Shown: positions 33,957 through 45,150 of the stretch, in pieces
Numbering within the stretch: position 1 is the first letter of the stretch
How the letters are laid out: each line of letters starts with the position of its first letter
Assembly: GCA_016748015.1 (NCBI GenBank)
Contig: JAAOMT010000175.1
Span: 470,212 to 534,211, forward strand
DNA: 64,000 nt
Direction of reading: 5' to 3'
From: Geosiphon pyriformis
Lineage: Eukaryota > Glomeromycota > Glomeromycetes > Archaeosporales > Geosiphonaceae
Position numbers and translations under genes: made by a program
Notes under the pieces: model-generated
Database searches by the model: none
Seen by the model: the letters and a program-made list of their open reading frames with translations, nothing else
Told to the model about the DNA's origin: nothing

Positions 33957-35580
33957 TGAAAATAATTTTTTTATGGCTATGAAAAATAGGATTTTTGCGG
34001 GTAACACTAAATGATACCACATTATATATTTGATATGCCATATTTATTTGTCATCGGAAAAATGGTTAAAATATTTTTTCATTTCCCAAGTTCACCTGAT
34101 CAATGCAAAAGCACATCATCAAGAAAAAAATTTTCTTTATATCTATTTTACACATGTTAAAGGCGTGTAAATGCGGAATTCGTTTCATAAAGGCTGGTAA
34201 ACGTTAAAATACGTATTCCTTTTTCTACAATTTTGGCAAATTCTCCCTTAAGAATTCGATTCTAATTAGATCCATATTTGTTTAATTTTTAGTCGTCATT
34301 TGCAAATTTATAGTTTTTATCAAATTATCAACTTTTAAAAATTTGGGGGTTGATATTGATCACTAATATTGAATCACTAATATTTTAGATGTATTAAATT
34401 AAATTTCTAATTCATTTTTATAGAGCTTCAAATATGACGGAAAAAACTTTTTTTCGTGTGTGAAAATTTAACGGAATAATTTCAATGCAAAAAAGAAAAT
34501 GAGTTATTTTAATCAAAAATTATTTCTCGGTCAAAGAATTATCATTTATTTTAAGGATTTCAGTATGTTTTTTTGTCTGGATAAATGTTGTTTTCCAGGA
34601 GAAAAATTTAAATCGACTTTTGACTCGATTTATCAAAGTTCATTTTATCATGAACTTTTGAATTCTTATTGAGGATCTCCCTCTCGAAATTCTTTGTTAT
34701 CTAAATGGTCCTATTCAAATTTATTAAAGAATAGAGTGCTTGCATGATGAATCTTCCAATAACAGATTAACCTTAGAGCTTATAATGGACTAAATATATA
34801 TTTCATTATTCTAGACCCCCCCCCCCAAAAAAAAAAAAAAAAAAAAAAACTTCAAACGAATGTGACACACCGTAGTAAATTTTTGGGAGAGACATTTAGT
34901 TTCAAATACCTCGAGCAACAATCTTGAAACCAAATCCAAGGAAAATAAATTATTATTTAAGAAGCTTACATAAACTCAAGCCTATTAATACAATATTATA
35001 ATCAATCAAGAAATCTTTACCTTTTTACCCTTTTTAAAAATTGCTCAAAAAATCATTTTCCCCTTGGACGTTTCATGTGTTTTCCCGATTTCGTATTTTG
35101 ATGGTAAAGTATTTTCAGTTGATTAAAACGCGACTTCCGCGTAATAATGGGATTTGCGAATGGGATGGTCTGACAAGCCACGAACACAGATAAAGATCAA
35201 AGATAAATTTATAGGTTATCCTAATGCCAAGTAAATCAAAATCAAATCAAATCAGATCAAATTAAATTAAATTAAATTAAAAATATTCTATTCATTTCCC
35301 TTCTCAATAAAGCTATCTATAATCTTTGCCACGAAGACTCTCATTAAATGAACAAAAATAGATGGGAAGAATATCGATGCAGACATGAGAAACTTGTTAC
35401 ACGAGATGGCGTAACTTTTCGAGGATCATTTAACCCAACTTGGGCGACGTGATTGTATGTCTATTGTATGTCCCTATGCATGCACTCGAGACACTCGACT
35501 TTTCTTTCTTTTTTTTTTTCTTTTTCTCTCATTGGAAATATCATGACCTTTCTATATGAACAACTTATTCTATTTTCATG
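33957..35580. other. Host intergenic region with homopolymer and simple repeats
   Basis: No gene recognised on either strand. It contains C11 followed by A23 (34816-34849) and a pentanucleotide run of ATCAAA/TTAAA type (about 35228-35283). CpGs are present (e.g. TTACACGAGATGGCGTAAC near 35400), unlike the repeat-filled flanks. Confidence 0.5.
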
Positions 35581-35586
35581 CTCTTA

Positions 35587-35634
35587 ATAACAACAATAAT
35601 AATAACAATAACAACAACAACAACAACAACAAAA
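35587..35634 (+). repeat. AAC/AAT trinucleotide microsatellite
   Basis: A run of ACA/ATA triplets ending in seven consecutive CAA-type units, about 400 bp upstream of the host gene start. It gives a spurious poly-Leu frame on the minus strand. Confidence 0.85.
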
Positions 35635-35879
35635 ATATACTTAGAATGTTCAGCGGTCTGTGAGGATGTTCTTGTTTAAAGCAAAGTTTTAATTTTTCAT
35701 AATCACGATATCTGGCCATAATGGTTAGAACAATTACAATTAAATCATTGACACAATGAATGCGTAATATTGAATTTATATGCAACTCAGAGATCATGGA
35801 GAAAGAGGGTGAGTAAGATAAAAAAGGGTATGATATGGAAGAATCATTTGAAAAAAAAAACTTTAAAAATCTCAATTGA

Positions 35880-36031
35880 TTGCTTTTTTTTTCTCTCAAA
35901 CTTCTTCCACTTTCACAACACAACACAACACAACCTAATCCAATCCTATCATTCTGTTTCAAAAATTTATCTTTCAAAAAACAACCTAATCAAATATTAT
36001 TTCTCCATCTTAATTATTGTTCTTCTTAAAA
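35880..36031 (+). promoter_or_regulatory. Probable 5' UTR/promoter-proximal region of the ATPase-STAS gene
   Basis: A pyrimidine-rich tract (CTTTTTTTTTCTCTCAAAC) is followed by CACAACACAACACAACAC and then A-rich sequence with few G, ending TTCTTAAAAATGG at the start codon. Pyrimidine tracts followed by CAA-rich leaders are common before fungal starts. No clear TATA box was identified. Confidence 0.35.
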
Positions 36032-37509
36032 ATGGCTCCAGCAACAAGTAAACCATTACTAGATATTCAATTAAAACAAGTAAACCAAGTTGTAGAAGTA
36101 ATCAAACAACTCCCCAGTGACCCCTCTCACCTTCTCACCGGCAAACCTGAAGAAACGCTTACACTCTCGGTAACACTCGCCCCAAAAAGTCGTCTAGAAA
36201 TCGCAGCAATCTCAAGCATAATTCAATACTCATGTGATTTGGTGCTCACTAAACTCGTACATGACGTTCGACTCGACTTCTCACAAGTTAAACTCCCGTT
36301 CACCTTCCCATCACAAAAATCAATTCGTGATATTCTTTTCGCAAAAGGTGAAAATTCAATTGTGTTGGAACTTGTGAGTAAAGATTGTCGATTGACCGTT
36401 TTTCGACGAAATGATCATGCACATCGTGATGAGTGGTATGAGACGGTAAAGAATTGGAGACATGATCTGCCATCAAGGTTTCATTTGATGTTGAATGAAT
36501 TGGTTGAGAATATTTCCGCCCATGCTCAACTTCCCGAAGAACGGTTTTGTTTCACCGTCGGCTTATTGTTCTCCCAAAAAAAGGTAGATAAATGTTGATA
36601 ATGCTGACATAATTACAGCAAATTTGTCAATGATATTCATTGCATAAATTGATTGATTTATTGATGTTGTTTGTTTGGGATCTTTAGTTGTATTATTGTG
36701 TCGCCGATAGTGGAGTCGGCCTAAAAGGTTCCCTCAATGAAGCAATTGTTTCTGAGGCAAAAGATGTTGCATCACGAGCTTGTGCTTTACACTTGACACG
36801 GGCTCATTTCACATCAAAAGGTTTAGAGCGTGGTCATCAAGGTGTCGGATTGTTTATCACCAGTGAACTGTCTACTATGAACAAAGCCTATTTGGAAATT
36901 TTATCCGGCGTACAAGAATATGAGCAACGAGGTAAATTATTTTTCTAATTAAAAAAATTATTTTTAATTAATGAGATAAATATTTGCTCACTAAATAACC
37001 ATCTTTTTTATCCCCCTTCAAAAATTAAACCAGACACAACGGTAACAAGTGTCCGAGCAATGGCCAAATGGAAAGGAACAATGGTTCACGGTGCTATTAA
37101 TCTTGATCAAGAATTTAACTATCGCCACGCAATGAAACTATTCGCCGAACCATCCGCAATTAGTAAAGATCGCTTCCTCGTATGTCAAATAAGTCTCAAT
37201 GTGTACGGTCAACGAACTCTTCGTACACGAGAACTTTGCGAAGAAATTATTCAGGATTTAGAAATCGCTGCCGAACGATCATCCAAAATTATTCTAGATT
37301 TTAAAAATATCGATGAAATCAGTCAAGCGTTCCACGGGTTCTTACGAAGATTTGTTGCTAATCATAAAAAAATACGAATTATGATCATGGTTCCACCCGA
37401 GGCCGACGCTGATTTGAAAGAAGATTTGGAAGATTTGAATCGATTGGCGAATGAGAATTGGATTGAAGAAGGGTCGGATGAGTCGCTATCTGATCCTGAG
37501 AGTGTTTAA
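36032..37509 (+). CDS. GHKL ATPase fused to a STAS-like (DUF4325-type) domain
   Basis: Three exons: 36032-36583, 36688-36931 and 37034-37509, giving 1272 nt and 423 residues. Intron 1 (36584-36687, GTAGAT...TTTAG, phase 0) and intron 2 (36932-37033, GTAAAT...ACCAG, phase 1) keep the frame open. The start is MAPATSKPLLDIQ in a good context (AAAATGG). Residues about 145-245 form a histidine-kinase-type ATPase fold: N-box LNELVENISAHAQ (155-167), G1 box ADSGVG (190-195, across the first splice junction) and G2 box RGHQGVGLF (232-240). Residues about 275-400 hold a STAS-like domain with GQRTLRTRELCEEII and KIILDFKNIDEISQAFHGFL. There is no transmembrane segment, receiver domain or obvious phospho-acceptor His. 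The acidic tail is EEGSDESLSDPESV. The pairing of ATPase and STAS-like domain is familiar from bacterial proteins; the role here is unknown. Confidence 0.88.
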
Positions 37510-37516
37510 AGGAATG

Positions 37517-37526
37517 AATAAATAAA
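37517..37526 (+). promoter_or_regulatory. Candidate polyadenylation signals
   Basis: Two overlapping AATAAA hexamers begin 8 nt after the stop codon of the ATPase-STAS gene. They are close to the stop, so another site downstream (ATTAATAAAC near 37722) may be the one used. Confidence 0.45.
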
Positions 37527-37874
37527 TGATGTTCCTTAATTGACCAAAAACATTCTGTAAAGATAAAACGATTAAAATTAGGGCTTAGATTCTTATTCAT
37601 TTCAATGCTTTTTTTTCTCTTGTATATTTTCTGCAATACCAATTCATTACATATCATATTTTCATTTCTCATACAAAAATACATACATGTTATTCATAGT
37701 GTTATATAATCTACATAGATAATTAATAAACATACGCCATTAACAAAGGAATTCAAAGTTTTTTTCTCCCAAAAATGGATTAATCGATTAACTCTTGATT
37801 ATAGAGTATTTTATGGTACACACTTATAAACAAAAACCAGACAAATGAAAGGTCATTTCTTCTTTGGTGAATTG

Positions 37875-37961
37875 TCACGTTTTCCATGGCTGGCCGGCGC
37901 CTTCCGCACGATTGTTATAGGCTATTCTTTTACGCGATTTGGAGACACCCACACGAACAAA
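37875..37961 (-). CDS. Possible terminal exon of a truncated host gene
   Basis: A CpG- and GC-rich patch (37860-38045) stands out sharply. On the minus strand, after an acceptor-like ACCATCAACCAG, a frame reads FVRVGVSKSRKRIAYNNRAE and GAGQPWKT-stop; its basic/Arg-Lys character resembles a small conserved protein end. Another acceptor (TTTTAATAG near 38010) would open a different frame (DGKVNDEGGLPSTSLFVWVS). Upstream exons would lie beyond 38.05 kb, where only A+T-rich repeat-like DNA is found, so the gene would be broken or separated by a long intron. Product not recognised. Confidence 0.3.
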   Translation of the reverse strand, partial: FVRVGVSKSRKRIAYNNRAEGAGQPWKT

Positions 37962-38045
37962 CTGGTTGATGGTAACCCGCCTTCATCATTGACTTTTCCA
38001 TCTCCTATTAAAAGACGTTAGTTTTTATTCCGATAGGCACACTGT

Positions 38046-39500
38046 TTAGACGTGTGATGTTCCAACTGCCTTAGTTATGAATTATTTTATTCAATAAGCA
38101 TTAAATATATTAGAGGTTGAGTTTTTATTTAATATAATCATCTAGAATACTTTAAAAAAGAAATTTACTCATAATTCAATTGTAAAATCATTTAATTAAA
38201 ATAAAATATTTGACCCTAATAATGAATTAAGCCAACAGCAACCATAATATATTTGCATATGAAATAAAAAATCTTTGGATATACTAATGTCTAATATAAA
38301 AAACAGACAAGCTTATTAAGTGGCACAAATTAAAAATGATTTTATCAAAAAAAAATTGATAAGATACTCGTCAATAGTAGTATTCAACAATTTACTAGTT
38401 CATGAACTTTACTAATTGTGCTAATTAAAAAAAAAGGAAAAATAAGGTTTTGTATAAATTATTAAAAGTTAAATGCAATAACCAAAAAAAACAATTATTT
38501 ATTAATAAATTAATATGTTAAATGTTTTTTAATATTAGATTTAACAAGTGATTATTAAAAAAAATAAATGATATTAGAAACAAAAAAAGTAGCATTTATT
38601 ATCAAACATAATATTTATAAGTTTAATATTATGTTATTTAAATTAACTAATATATTAACTATTTTTTAATGACTAATGTACATTATTTTTCGAAATAATT
38701 TATAAAAACACATTATTGTTTACTTTAATAATTTTAAAATTTACTTAACCAGTCTTAATAAATATTTGAAATAAAAAATATATTATATTTAAAACTTGGT
38801 ATTATTTTAATACAAAATAATAATAGTATTTAAAAAAAAATATATATATTATATAAGCTGTTAACTTAACAAGCCAAAAAACAAATATGTTGTTATTAAA
38901 TTAAAATAATTAAAAAGTTTTATTATTATATTTATAATACTAAATTTAATTTAATTATTAATTGTAAAACTGTTTATAAAATGCTTAATAATAATAATTT
39001 AAATATAAAATTTGGTGAATAAATTATAATTATGCAATTATATATTTATAATTATATTTATTAATTAAATAAAAAGCATTTAAATATTGATTTATTATTT
39101 AAAATTTCAATTAATAAACTAATTTAAATATATAATTAATATTATTAATTAAATAATTATTAAATTTTTTATTAAAAAAATAAAAATAATTTAAAATTAC
39201 CAAAATAAAGTTCAAAAAAAAGTAACCAGGAATAAAAGTATTTATATAAATAAATGAAATCAAAATTAATATATTTATATAAATTAAATTTTTTTTTGCT
39301 TGAATAAGTATTATTATTAAAATTATTAAAATAAAAACAATTTAATTTTAATTATATAAATTTATTTAATAAAAACAATATATAATAAATTATATAATAT
39401 ATATTAATAAAAAACCAATATTAATTAAATTATTATTATTTAAAAAAATCATATTAATCTATTTAAACTATTATTAAAACAAAATAAAAAAAACTTTTTT
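38046..39500. other. A+T-rich region, nothing recognised
   Basis: Mostly A/T with no frame and no CpG. The switch from the CpG-containing island occurs within about 100 bases of 38100. Confidence 0.5.
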
Positions 39501-41011
39501 CTTTTTTATATCCAAAATTTTTTAAAGAGCATAATTTTTTGAAAAAAAGTTTTTTGTTTTTATACTTTACAATTTCCTAAAAAACAAACTTTTTTGTTGT
39601 TAAATTAATTGTCATTATAAGTAAGTCTACAGCTAAAAAAAACCAACCAAAATTTTGGCTTCAGATTTAATTAGTAAAAGCTTGGCTCAAAAACAGAAAG
39701 CTTTTTTTAACAAAATAAAACATTTAAATAATAAGACAAATTTAAGTTTTAATAGTTTAAAGCATGTTGTTTATTAGTTTGCTAAAATAAATACAGATAA
39801 AAATGTTCCTAAAGTGGTCTTTTTAAAAAATAATATTGGTTATAAAATAAGCAAAGAAGATAAAAAGCAGTTTAATTTTAAAAAATAATACTGGTTATAA
39901 AGTGAGCAAAAAAAATAAAAAGCAGTTTAATTTTAAAACAAATATTCTTAAAATTAAATAAATCAATATTAATTCTGTTTTTAGTTCTCTAATTAGTTCT
40001 TTTAACTATAACATAGATAATAATGAGATTTTTTTTTCTTTCTATCTCATTATTTCTCTGGACAGAAAATAAATTGATTTGAAAATTACAAAAATTTAAG
40101 TGAAAATATCTGTTAAGAAATTTTTTGCTTTAGATATTAATATTTCAGCAATGGATAACAAATTAACAATAATAAAAACTCAGTTTATCAGAAAATTTTT
40201 TTCAATAATCAATGGTTTTAAAAGGACTATTACTTTCTTAAAATTTGAAAAAATTATCAAATTAACATTTACATTAAAAAAAAGTATTAATAAAATTGTA
40301 TTATTGGCTGAGAAAAAAAATCAAAATAAACATTAATATTAAGAAACAAAAAATTAGATCAGATTAAACTGTAATAATTAAAAAATTTTTATGAATATAC
40401 TAAAGGATATAATTATTCCCACAATATTTAAATTTGATTAAATTATGTTAATTTAATTACAACTAATTAGACTATAGCAAAAAGCTTTAATAAAATTTAT
40501 TGAATTAAGTTAAACAAATCTATTAACAGCTAAGTAATTATTCTTAATTAGAAAAAATTTAGTTCAAATAGCTAAGACTGTAGGTAATTGTAATACATAA
40601 ATGTTTAGAGATTAGTATATGGCTTTTTTATTTACCTTTTTTGTAAAAACAACTGCATATAATCTTGGCATTTTATTAAAAGAAGTTGGTAAAAAGACTT
40701 GTTTTATTAATTAATTATTTAAGACAGATAACAAAGTTTACTATGCTATAGTTGGTTTTAAATTTAAGAAAAATTTGAAATCCGTTTTTTATATTGAACC
40801 AATTTTTAATAATGTAAAGCTTTTTTGAATTAGGCTTAATTTGGTTTGTTGTAAAAAATATAGACATCTTAGATATTTGGCAATAAAATATAGAACATCA
40901 GATGTGTCTGTTTACTGGCTTTGAAAACATATAAAAAGATTGTATTAAATAAGAGTTATCTTTAGTTGGCCAAATTATATGCTAAGAAAAGTGTTTCTAT
41001 TTAATGTTTAG
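39500..41011 (+). pseudogene. LINE ORF1 of a second subfamily (copy 5)
   Basis: Segment 40100-40336 translates to KISVKKFFALDINISAMDNK...RKFFSIINGFKRTITFLKF, aligning with NISVCKSFILDIGLDKVV...RKLFSKINGFGRVSTPSKF of the minus-strand LINE ORF1. Further on, KKTCFIN...VYYAIVGFKFKKNLKSVF...LNLVCCKKYRHLRYL (about 40.69-40.87 kb) matches the second RRM-like block and a ruined zinc knuckle in which later Cys/His positions are Tyr. A 55-bp tandem duplication (39829-39938) lies in the N-terminal part. It ends at the LTR of Gypsy A (41012), and no ORF2 follows. Confidence 0.7.
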
Positions 41012-41840
41012 TATTACAAATAATTATTTGGAATGTTGAAACAAATAAAAAACTTATAACTTAATATTTAATAACTGTTAATAATAGTAATTTCTAAAGG
41101 TTTTGTGATTTGAAAATTTGTTTGAGTTTTTTATATAATAAACAGAGATTTAATTAATGATTTTTTTTATGAATTTTTTTTTGTATAATAATTGATTTAA
41201 TTTAACAGTTATGTTCTTTTGGTAAACTATTTTTAAATTTTCTATTCTTGTTTTATAAGCCTTTTATTAGACTATTCTTAATATTAATCATTCAGTACTT
41301 AATCTTTAAATTAATTAGTAAACAACAAAAAAATAAAATAAAATAAAATAAAATAAAAAATAAAAAATTAGTATCTTATTAATAGTTATAATTAAGAGCT
41401 ATTGATTCAATATGATTAAGTATTGAATTTTATTAACATAAGTTGTTGATAGTACAGAAATGATTAATATTTTTTTAATTAAGCAATAATAATTTGAATT
41501 AGATAGTAATGAATGATTTTATTTCAAGTTATAAAAAATTATTTTTTAAAAAGAAAGATATTTAATAATTACTAATCTTTAGCTACTGTTCTGTCTTTTC
41601 TGTTTCTAATACTTTTACTATATATACATAATTTGTATTATATGAAATCTTACATATTTCTACTCTTTTTTTATACTATTTCTTGAAAATATGCTTATTT
41701 CTGAAAATATGCTGTAATTTTTTAGAAATGTGCCATAATTTCCTCAAAATTTACTTATTTATTGAATATTATTTTCCTATTGATATATTTTATGATCTGT
41801 TTTTTAATCTTTTTTTGGTATTTTTTTTCTATGAGTAATA
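41012..41840 (-). repeat. 3' LTR of Gypsy relic A (829 bp)
   Basis: On the + strand it starts TATTACAAATAATTATTTG, the complement of the ...AATAATTATCTGTAACA end, and ends CTATGAGTAATA. The AAATAAAATAAAATAAA run (about 41330-41370) and TTAGTATCTTATTAATAG block match the other family-A LTRs. Confidence 0.85.
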
Positions 41841-41852
41841 TTATCTTCTTTT

Positions 41853-42250
41853 TTAATATTGAGCTTCATCAAAATTTTTATTTTAAATTAAGTCTATTTT
41901 TTCACTTTTTAATATTATTTGTTTAATTTTGGTTTTTATATCTTTAAATTAAGAGTTGATTATTTTTTTCCACTGGTTAATAGTTATTGTTTCTATTTTT
42001 TAATATAATAATATTTTTGAATAATCTTAAAATATGGTATATAATTAATAGATTGTTTTGATATATAATATAGAATTTGTTTTTTTTTTAATAAAGTTTT
42101 TAATTTGTTGTACTATTCTTTGATAGAACATTTTTTTGGATTTGTTAATATATAATTTTTGAATATTTAGCTTTTGTTTTAATTAATAGTAACAGTATGT
42201 TATTGAAAGTTGGTTTATTTATAACTTTTAGTTTTTTTTAATTAGTTTTT
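41853..42250 (-). pseudogene. Extra Gypsy ORF, relic A copy
   Basis: On the minus strand, translated pieces such as YNKLKTLLKKKQILYYISKQ and ITINQWKK line up with QQIEEFIGKKTNSTLHVRT and ITINQWERM of the + strand element, just inside the 3' LTR. Frame shifts and stops abound. This is the third copy with the block in this position. Confidence 0.5.
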
Positions 42251-42699
42251 TTATTAAAACAGTAATTAGTATTTTTTTAAAAGTGTTTTTTATAATTTTA
42301 TCTGACTAATACTTTATTTAATTCTGTAGTTGCTAATATGAAATAATTTTTGTTTTTCTTTCACTTTTTGTGTTTTTATAATAAATTGTTTGATAATTAA
42401 TGATAATTTTTATGTTCAAGTGTTGTTAATTTATAACTTAAAACAATTGTTGTATTATTATATAAATATGATTTAGAATTTTTATCTTTTATTGTTGCTT
42501 TTGTTGTATATATTGTCTTTTTATATACTTTTATCTTAATCTATTGTTTGTGTTTTTTTTAATAATTATGATTGGTTTCAAATCTTATAAAATCTTATCT
42601 GATTTGACTAATATTTTTTGTACTTTTAGTTATAGAATATTATTAATAAATAATAATACTATATTGTAATATGATTTCAATCAATTATTATGTTCTGCT

Positions 42700-43800
42700 T
42701 TGATTAAAATTTTGTTGTTTTATCTTAATTTATAAGCTCTGTTTTTTAGAATTTCTTTAATATAAAATAGATTATTCTATTTGGAATCAAACTTTTTATT
42801 TCATTGTTTTTCTGTTTTAGTATAATATAAAAGTATTTTGTCTTTAATTTTGAATTTGACCAGTTTATCTAATAACTAGTTGTTATATTATTTTTTTTGT
42901 TTTTTTTGTAACTTTTGTATATTATTAGCTGCTTTTTGTCTTTTGTTTTTTAGAGTTTTTATTAAGTCATATGTTTTTTTTAGCAAGATTTCTTGAAAGT
43001 TGGCTTCTGTTATTGGTTTTGTTAAATATGTATTAATATTTATTTTAATTGGTAATGTTGCTGTTTTATTTTAAACTAATTCAAATAGTGTTGTTTGTAT
43101 AGTATCTTGTTGTATTGTTCAATAAGCAAATAATATTAATAGTATATACAAATTTTATTCATTCTAGTTTTTATAACTAATCTTGACTATTACTTCATAC
43201 AATGTTTTGTTAAATTTTTTAACTAAACCATTTATTTGTAAATGATATAAAAATAATATTGGTCTTTTAATTTAAATCTTTGACTTAATTCTGTCAATGT
43301 TTTATTTACAAAATAAGTTTCTTGGTCTAATAACAATTCTTTTAAACATCTATGTTAACAAATCAAATCTTAGTATACAAATTTAGCTACAGATTTTGTA
43401 TTTGCTTTTTGAATAGTTTTAGCTTTTGGCTATTTTGTAAAATAGTCTATAGCTACTGCTATAGATTAATTGCTTTTGTTGAAAATAGTTAATGATTTTA
43501 CTAAGTCAATTCTAATCTGATCAAATAGTTATTTTATTTTAATTAGTCTTAATAGTTTGTTGAGTCTTGTTCCTTCTTTTTTTTGACAAGTATTATAATT
43601 TGAACATATTAGATAATGTCTAAATATATTAATGACCAATAGTATTTTTTTCTAATTCTTTTTATAATTGCTTTTTTATAGAAATATCTTGCAGTTAAAT
43701 CTAAATATATATTAAACAGTATTGTTTTTTTTTGATTTTGTAATTATTTTAAGTAATTGGTCTGAATTTTTTCTGTTTTTTTAATATAATATATTTTAAT
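42700..43800 (-). pseudogene. Integrase of Gypsy relic A
   Basis: The sequence TTAATTTATAAGCTCTG near 42727 is the complement of the codons for ENRAYKLK in the GPY/F region; TTTTGGCTATTTTGTAAAAT near 43433 is the complement of the FTKWPKAKAI codons. The intervening order and spacing match the plus-strand element. Confidence 0.7.
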
Positions 43801-44269
43801 AAGTAATAAAATATTTTAATTGTTGTTTTATGTTGTTTTGTTCTTTTCAAAATAATTTTTTCTTAAACTGTTGAATATTTATATAATGTTAGAGTTGTTA
43901 ATATTTTTGTATATTCATTTTTTGTTATATTTTTGGGTTAAAATGTTTTTAGATTTGTTTTATTTGTGATAAACTGTTAGTATTTTCGTTTTTTTTCTCT
44001 TTTTATAGTATACTATATAATTAAATAGTAATAGTTCTATTTTTTATCTTATATAATAATTGTTTCCAAATTTTTGTTTCTGAATTAATATTAATTCTTT
44101 GTAATCTGTATACACATTAAATTTTTGTCTTAAGTATTTCTTTTATTTTATAATAGTCCAATAGATAACTAAATATTCTAATTTAAAAACTCTATAGTTT
44201 TTTTCAGCTGGATTTAAATTTCAATTAACATATATTATTGAATGTTCTTATTTATCCAATTTTTTTTGT

Positions 44270-45150
44270 GATAGTACAGCTTCCAATATTTGATCTAATA
44301 CATCAGTAGTGATGATAAATAATTTATTGTAATCTAAATAAATCAACACTAAAGCTTAAATAAGCTTTCTTTTTAATGTATCAAAAGCTTTTTGTTGTTT
44401 TTTAGTTCATTTATACTTAATGTTCTTTGTTTAAAGCTAATATAGTTATTGAGCCAACTTAGAAAAGTTTTGAATAAAACAGTAATAGTATTCAAATAAA
44501 TTTCAAAAATGCTTTTAGTTCTATTAAATTGGTTGATATTAGAAAGTTTTTAACTATTTCAATTTTATTTGGATTTGTTTTGATGCCATTTTTGTTTATA
44601 ATATGTTCCAAAAACTTGAGTTTTATTTTTTCAAAAAAACATTAAGTTATATTTAACTTTAATTCTGTTTTTTTTAATTTCTTAAATATTTATTAAAGAT
44701 AGTAAAAATAATTGTTAAATGTTTTGGAAAACATATTTGTATTATCTAAATAGGCTATTACTGATTTCTATAATAATCTAGTATAGACAATTTCCATTAG
44801 CCATTGGAAGATAACTGGAATGTTGATTAAGCCAAAAAACATAACATTAAATTTAAAATTCTTTTTTCTTATAGTGAATGTTGTTTTTTTTTTGTCAACT
44901 AGATTTATGGCTACTTGTTAATAATCACTATTTAAATCTAATATTGAAAACCATTGCTTTCTTCCAAAAACATTGAATAACTTTTGAATTTATAAAGTTG
45001 AGTAGCTGTCTTTATAAATAATATTGTTGAGTTTTTTATAATCTATACAAAAACATATTTTTCTATTTTTTTCCAAATAATTATTACCAGTAATAATTAT
45101 AAGCTTATTAATAGTTAAATTAATTTATTATTTAACATATGATTGATTTC
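44270..45150 (-). pseudogene. RT of Gypsy relic A
   Basis: Complement of the RT coding sequence: near 44600 it matches KLKFLGHVVS codons (AATATGTTCCAAAAACTTG); near 44815-44850 the MPFGLMNAP region is recognisable, and CCATTGCTTTCTTCCAAAA near 44950 corresponds to the FGRNKWFST codons. No intact frame. Confidence 0.65.

Noticed and set aside
35576-35977. Poly-Leu frame on the minus strand
   Set aside because: It is the shadow of the CAA/TAA microsatellite and non-coding DNA upstream of the ATPase-STAS gene.
37385-37684. Minus-strand frame overlapping the 3' end of the ATPase-STAS gene
   Set aside because: It overlaps the third exon and 3' UTR, is low complexity and has no recognisable motif.
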